DNA of 14,856 nt, from positions 8,744 to 23,599 of the forward strand of contig DHAI01000040.1 in NCBI GenBank assembly GCA_002397355.1, in the 5' to 3' direction. Below are positions 14,690 to 14,856 of this stretch, one piece after another. The translations under genes and the position numbers were made by a program. The notes under the pieces were generated by a model. That model was not told the origin of the DNA and did no database searches. It saw nothing but the letters and a program-made list of their open reading frames with translations. How positions within the stretch are numbered: position 1 is the first letter of the stretch; every line of letters starts with the position of its first letter. Source of the stretch: Ruminococcaceae bacterium UBA4958. Lineage in GTDB: Bacteria > Bacillota > Clostridia > Oscillospirales > Acutalibacteraceae.

Positions 14690-14856
14690 ATGGGTTTTAA
14701 AATCGGGGTGATGGCGGATTCCTTCCGCCTGGACATCGACAGCGACTTGGAGAAAGCCCGGGAGGTCGGCGCGCAGGGCGTGCAGATTTACGCGACGCAC
14801 GGGGAGATGTCGCCGGACGGGATCACGGAGGCGGGCATCGCGGAGAAGAAGAAAAA
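14690..14856 (+). CDS. Sugar phosphate isomerase/epimerase-like TIM-barrel protein, N-terminal part
   Basis: Only 55 codons are present; the gene runs off the right edge. The protein begins MGFKIGVMADSFRLD and continues DLEKAREVGAQGVQIYATHGEMSPDGI. The short first strand (KIGVMADSF), a helix with KAREVGAQGVQIY and the following strand are the usual opening of AP-endonuclease-2-type TIM-barrel isomerases and epimerases of sugars. GGAGG (14677-14681) lies 8 bases before the ATG. Its divergent placement next to the rhamnosidase hints at a role in rhamnose or glycoside breakdown, but the substrate and even the reaction cannot be told from this fragment. Confidence 0.75.
   Translation, partial: MGFKIGVMADSFRLDIDSDLEKAREVGAQGVQIYATHGEMSPDGITEAGIAEKKK

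Overview
The window looks like part of the chromosome of a GC-rich, Gram-positive clostridial bacterium, perhaps Oscillospiraceae-like. This rests on the GC-rich coding DNA, AGGAGG-type ribosome binding sites, lipoprotein signals, sigma-A-type promoters in short AT-rich gaps, and a Gram-positive style oppABCDF operon. The genus cannot be fixed from sequence reading alone. No RNA gene, CRISPR array, transposase or phage gene was seen.

Layout. (1) 1-794, minus: the N-terminal part of a sugar-type ABC lipoprotein that runs off the left edge. (2) 795-1313: an AT-rich divergent control region with a good promoter on each strand and CodY-like boxes in front of oppA. (3) 1314-7186, plus: a complete oligopeptide importer, oppA-oppB-oppC-oppD-oppF, with a stable stem-loop after oppA and a strong terminator after oppF. 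(4) 7335-10816, minus: two overlapping genes for a heterodimeric ABC exporter with one intact and one degenerate ATP site. (5) 10984-14363, minus: a GH78 alpha-L-rhamnosidase, a 24-codon leader-like ORF and an MFS transporter, apparently one operon. (6) 14364-14689: a second divergent control region with a rhamnosidase promoter and a 13-bp perfect inverted repeat. (7) 14690-14856, plus: the start of a TIM-barrel sugar isomerase/epimerase-like gene that leaves the right edge.

How it fits together. OppA captures peptides outside the cell, OppB/OppC form the pore and OppD/OppF hydrolyse ATP. The right part looks like a glycoside-use locus: the MFS protein may import a rhamnosylated compound or move a product, the rhamnosidase (no signal peptide, so probably cytoplasmic) cuts terminal L-rhamnose, and the divergent isomerase-like enzyme may act on a sugar. 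The left-edge lipoprotein suggests another carbohydrate importer further left. The exporter probably extrudes a drug, lipid or peptide, and nothing here ties it to its neighbours.

The most unusual points are the 24-codon ORF that carries the only good ribosome binding site for the MFS gene and overlaps its start as ATGA, the tandem CodY-like boxes before oppA, the UUCG-capped hairpin between oppA and oppB, and the inverted repeat in the rhamnosidase/isomerase divergent region. No clearly new multi-gene system was found.
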